From the NCBI GenBank assembly GCA_008921705.1, contig VFFE01007601.1:2577878-2641877 (forward strand): DNA of 64,000 nucleotides. Reading direction: 5' to 3'. The notes below the pieces were generated by a model. The model was given only the letters and a program-made list of their open reading frames with translations. It did not search any database and was not told the origin of the DNA. Origin of the DNA: Burhinus oedicnemus. Lineage: Eukaryota > Chordata > Aves > Charadriiformes > Burhinidae. The position numbers and the translations under genes were made by a program. This document shows positions 59,615 to 64,000 of the stretch, one piece after another (positions within the stretch are counted from its first letter, which is position 1; each line of letters starts with the position of its first letter).

Positions 59615-62600
59615 AGTGAAGCCAGCAAATTTCGTACTTTATCATACTATCCACCATTTCTATAGGAGAAGGTACAAATAGATAACTTTTTCTCCATTTT
59701 TCATTTTCCTTGAGCTTATGGCAAAGCTAAGAAATAATATACTTGGTAAAGTGGAGTTCCCTACAGCTTAACCTGGAAATTCATCATCACAACCTCATTT
59801 CTGTTCTTTACAGTAGCAGCAATAATATTGTAATACTCTACACTCTGTTGCCAATTGTGAATATATTGGATGTATGCCATTCTAAGCAATGAGCAACAAT
59901 TTTTAGAGTGCTTTTGAAAGAGCTGGTCTTACATTGTGATGTTACTGTAAGAAGTTCTTTGCACTGTACATACTGTTAGAATAGCTAGATCATTTTGAAC
60001 TAACAGTTACAAATTCCTTTTGTGCCCTTATTAAATTTTAATAGAATGTCAGAACAAATAGTTTCTTTCTCTACACTGTAAAAGAAGTATCTTGCTTATT
60101 TTTCTGCGATGGCATTTATGACACATGTATTTTGAAAATACATCTTAAACTAGGTGCAGCTCTAATTTTATGCAAACAGTGTTTTGCTTAACTAGATATG
60201 ACCGCCTTATGTGAAGAGCAGAGTTTCATGGAAAAATTTCTGTGAAAGGAAGTGTTCAAGTTCCAACAGAAGAATTTCATGCTGATTTCTAACAAAGAAT
60301 GTGCCTCTCTCTGATCTGTATATATATAAAGAAAAAAAAAAAAACACAAAACCATGCTGGAGTTTTTCTGATACATACCCATTTACATTTTACAGTAAGT
60401 GGTAGATAATGCTCGAATATCTAAATGGCAAAAATTAAATGTCAACCATTTCAAGTGGGGTGAATCACTTTCTTTTCCTACTTTTATGATTTCTTTGTAG
60501 AGACTTCTCTGAAGACTTCTGTCTTGCAAATACATAATATTAAGAATAATATTATATTCTTGAAGTCTGATTCAGAGTCTTTTGAAGTCACTGTTAGTCC
60601 CCTGATTTGTAATAGTGGCCACTGAACCAGAACTAAATGTTTAATAATGGATTATTTGCATTCATGTTCAGAGGTTCTGAGCTTTTGCTAGAAAACTAGT
60701 AACCTAATCTTTGAGTAAGATGCTTTAAAACTATATTACAAAACTTCGCCTTTGGTGGTTAAGTGTTTTGCAAGTAAAATTCCTTCAATTTGCCATAGTA
60801 AGTAGCAGGAATACAGGAGTGGGTGCGTATTTTTTACTTGAACTGGAAGAGTTTCCACAGTGCTTAAGTGGTAATTGGATTAGGCTCCATGCTCTGGTCA
60901 TGAGGATCAGTTCTGAGAAGGTGATTTTGTTTTAAGTTTGAAGTTAGTATTTTTACACATATTCTAAAGTACAGTAGTGAAAGAATTTTTATGTAGACTT
61001 TTCTAAAACAATCCCCATTGTTCCTGACACCTGTCTGTAAATCCCCAGTATGATTTGTTGTTGCTTTTTCTTATTAAAAGCTGACTGAAATGTTGGTCAT
61101 GAACTCAAGAGGCTTTTGTTTTAAGGGAACCATATGGACTGGTGTGGTTTTTCCTTCCATTGAAATGCCAGTCTATCTGTGAGTTCTCTGTAGTACCGGA
61201 AATGGTTATTACCTCACCTGTCAGCAAGGCAAGCGCTGAACTATTATTTTTCATGTGTTTGTTTTTTAAGCAACTTTTCTAATTCAGTGTTTCAGCTCCT
61301 TTGGGTAACCCTCTCAATTCTCACATGCCATTTTGAAGAAGGAGAAAGTTTTGCTATTTTGTTCACATGTTGCAAATGCTATTGGAAGGATGAAGGTAAA
61401 GAAACCGATGTGGGGATTTATCATTTTTACACTTTAGTACAACTCAATCTCAGAATTTTTTTTGTTTGTTTGTTTAACTTTGGATAGTAGCCAGGAAACC
61501 TTAGATCAGCTTCCAGCTAGCTCACAAATTTTCTGTTGCTTACTGAAAAAAAACAAGCGTTATTTTCAGAAGTTCAGAAAATGGACCAAACTGTTACAGT
61601 TATCTTGAAAATATAATTCAACAGATGGACTTTTTTCTCTCATTTTCAACTAGAAGGACATATTTGTCTATTTCAATTGGACAAGATCATCAAATTCTGC
61701 CTGTATCCCAGTATTAAAAAAAAAAAAAAAAGGTAAAAAGCTCAATGAATCTGTTTTCTTGTTGACACTTTTTAATTAATGTATTGCTGTAGGGGAAAGA
61801 CCATGTATTCCTAATTTTATGTAACTATAGTGTGAAATGTTTAAATACAGTATTGTAGATATGTTTTTTCTATCTAAATGTACATCTATAAATGTGTGTT
61901 TAAGTGTCATATACATTTTATTTTCAAGTTCTGACTTTTAGTCGCTGTATGTAGACAAACTCGGAACCACTATAAGCTTATTGGGAAAGGGTGATAGTAG
62001 GTAGTAGGAAAACTGTTGCATAAGCATCAGGCTGAAATCCAGGATCAAACTGTAGCCAAATTTTAAACAATTGCATTTCAAGGAAAACAGTTTCAGCTTT
62101 ACTAGTGGACAACAGGAATATATCTGTCTGACCAATTTTTTGTTTATCTTTTCTTTTAAGTCCACGTCTTGCAGCAGATGACTGAATCTTACATAAACTA
62201 GGGGAGTGGGGGGTGGTATACTATATCCATGCTACCATTACTCTTTCTACAAAGCCTCAGAGCATTCCTTGCTTCTGCACCATAATGGCTTTATGCTAAA
62301 AGAGGGGTAGAATGTGTGATACCATCTCAAAAAAGACACACAGCCTGCTATTTACAAAGAAAAGCTGTATATCCGAAAATGCCTTTCTGCCATATCCAGT
62401 AAGTCCTAAACCCTTTTAGGCAATAACCCCTTTAGCTTGCAAGGGAGAGCTGCTTTTCCTGACTCATCTTAGTGGGTTTCACACAGGGACACTTCTCTAA
62501 TCATTCTCCTTTGTCATCTTAGGAGCAGCTGATTCTCAGTGTGCTCCAGTTCTCCCTGGTGAGGTTACTGGGGTTCTTCTGCTCCTCGCGCAGTCTGTGT

Positions 62601-63120
62601 GTTCACTGTGACTGGCATTTAATCATATAGCCTAACACTATGTGTTGTTTGTCCAAGAAATAGCATACACATTCCTGGAGTCACTCCTGTTTTCCTTGTG
62701 GTGTACAGACATTTGAATGTTCTATAATAAGAAAAACATGGTTTTTAAAAGCTTATGATGTTTAGGGATACTATTTCCATTGCTTCCTCCAGGGTTTACA
62801 AGATGCTCATACAGTAAAGCAACAAGTGCCATAAATGTAACTAGACAGGCAAACAGAATAGCTTGTACAAGCTACAGAAATTTATTTCAGTTAAGTACCA
62901 GAAAGCATCTTCACGATATGATTCAGAAAAACAGAAAATTTTATTACTCTGTCTCAATACTGAAAAATCAGGTATACTGGTGACTGCTCTCTCTTTGTAT
63001 GATAATTTAGTTTATTAGTGTTTCCTGATATAAAAATTCTGAGCACGTTGGTATGGCTCAGCACTCCCAGATTTGTATCTTACAATAAAAGTATGTAATT
63101 CAAGGCCTTTTCAAAACATG
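59615..63120 (+). other. NHLRC2: NHLRC2 3'UTR and candidate poly(A) sites
   Basis: AT-rich sequence after the stop. Variant ATTAAA hexamers occur at 60030-60035, 60434-60439, 61073-61078 (followed by GT-rich DNA) and 61713-61718 (beside an internal A16). A canonical AATAAA occurs at 63084-63089. Several mRNA ends are possible; the true one cannot be chosen by eye. Confidence 0.5.
63084..63089 (+). terminator. NHLRC2: AATAAA poly(A) signal candidate
   Basis: A canonical hexamer 3.5 kb after the NHLRC2 stop, followed by T-rich sequence. More AATAAA copies lie at 63159-63164 and 63894-63899. Use by NHLRC2 is inferred. Confidence 0.35.
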
Positions 63121-64000
63121 TCTTTCTACTGACTTTAATAGGTTTTGCATCAGACCTTAATAAAGTAATACATTACTATAGCAAATCTCTATAGCAAATC
63201 TCTAAAGAATATTGGTCATGGTTGTATTGTATAATGGGAACAAGTTCAGTGGCATGTACAGTTTAGTTCTAGTGTTTACTTTCCTGGAACAGCGTTTGGT
63301 TTTGAATGAATATATTGATAGTTCCGTGGGATGTTTTTAGAAATTTTATTTAATTACAGTACAATATTCTTCATTAGACTAGGAAAAACATAATGTGTTT
63401 TCTAAGAGGGAGCGTAATGTATTTTAATAGCTTTTTCATGTTGTTTGAATTCAGTAGTAACTTTCTGTAGTTTGTTCCCCTCTGTTGAAGGAAGAGGGAT
63501 GCTGGCTGTGTAAACCTATTCATGGGCACATATTTTATGCATATGTTTTTAGCTGATTCCTTTTTGTGTTACATTCTCACATGTCATTTTGGGCTTTTCT
63601 ACTGGATGCACTTATTCATAGTTTGTGTTTTGCCTCTCCTGTCTTCTGCTTGTAGAGCATTATGTTTGTATAATGCTGTGGTAATGTCGTGATACAAAGC
63701 AAGTACAGACCAGATGAGTAATACATGAAAAAGTAGTTTTATAGCATCATGTAAATGCCTTATCTGCTTAGCTTGAGAAAAGGTGCATATGGCTTTCCAG
63801 TACATTGTATATATTCTTAATGCACTTTTTTTATTCCAATGGGCAAATCTTGTAGCTCAAACCATGGATAAAACTATTTTTTGTGAGAATGTCAATAAAA
63901 ACATATTCTTTATCTCTTGCTCAGAGGAGGGGGATGATCAGAATGAAGTGACCTTCCTTCTTGTGCCGGGGCATGTCCTTCTGTTCCTTTAATTATTGAC
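63121..64000. other. Downstream flank, no gene seen
   Basis: AT-rich DNA. Mammalian synteny puts ADRB1 further downstream in this direction; no ADRB1-like frame is present in the window. Confidence 0.6.
63177..63202. repeat. 13-bp tandem duplication TATAGCAAATCTC
   Basis: Two exact adjacent copies (63177-63189 and 63190-63202), downstream of NHLRC2. A simple local duplication. Confidence 0.9.

Noticed and set aside
1..64000. Bacterial-type systems (operons, CRISPR, phage, toxin-antitoxin) or a novel gene cluster
   Set aside because: The whole window reads as vertebrate DNA with two spliced orthologues; no sign of transfer or of a prokaryotic element.

Overview
The window is vertebrate nuclear DNA, almost certainly from a bird. 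It is AT-rich, with short exons in long introns, GT-AG splice sites and a CpG island. A degenerate CR1 LINE lies in an intron at about 48.03-48.43 kb and ends in the avian-type ATTCTATG tail. There are no operons, bacterial genes, CRISPR arrays, tRNAs or rRNAs. I recognise two protein-coding genes, arranged head to head: DCLRE1A (SNM1A) on the minus strand and NHLRC2 on the plus strand. The same pair is adjacent in mammals, so this is conserved synteny.

Layout. 1-9445: intergenic sequence with no recognisable gene, ending in the probable DCLRE1A 3'UTR. 9446-27593 (minus): DCLRE1A, nine coding exons that join in frame to a 993-residue DNA interstrand-crosslink repair nuclease. 27594-28647: shared promoter with a CpG island, a consensus E2F site and an inverted CCAAT box. 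28648-59614 (plus): NHLRC2, eleven coding exons that join in frame to a 724-residue protein with a thioredoxin-like domain and an NHL beta-propeller. A 20-N assembly gap lies in its intron 2 and the CR1 fragment in its intron 5. 59615-64000: NHLRC2 3'UTR and downstream DNA with several candidate poly(A) signals.

All exon boundaries were placed by reading splice sites and checking phase. Both coding sequences stay open through every junction and come close to the length of the human proteins (about 1040 and 726 residues, recalled). The genes share a promoter but not a known pathway: DCLRE1A is a nuclear 5'-3' exonuclease, and NHLRC2 is a cytoplasmic protein essential for development.

I found no new biological system. 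The most unusual points are a non-canonical GC-AG intron in NHLRC2 next to a stronger decoy acceptor that would cause immediate truncation, a weak donor on the longest NHLRC2 intron, and the compact E2F-bearing bidirectional promoter.
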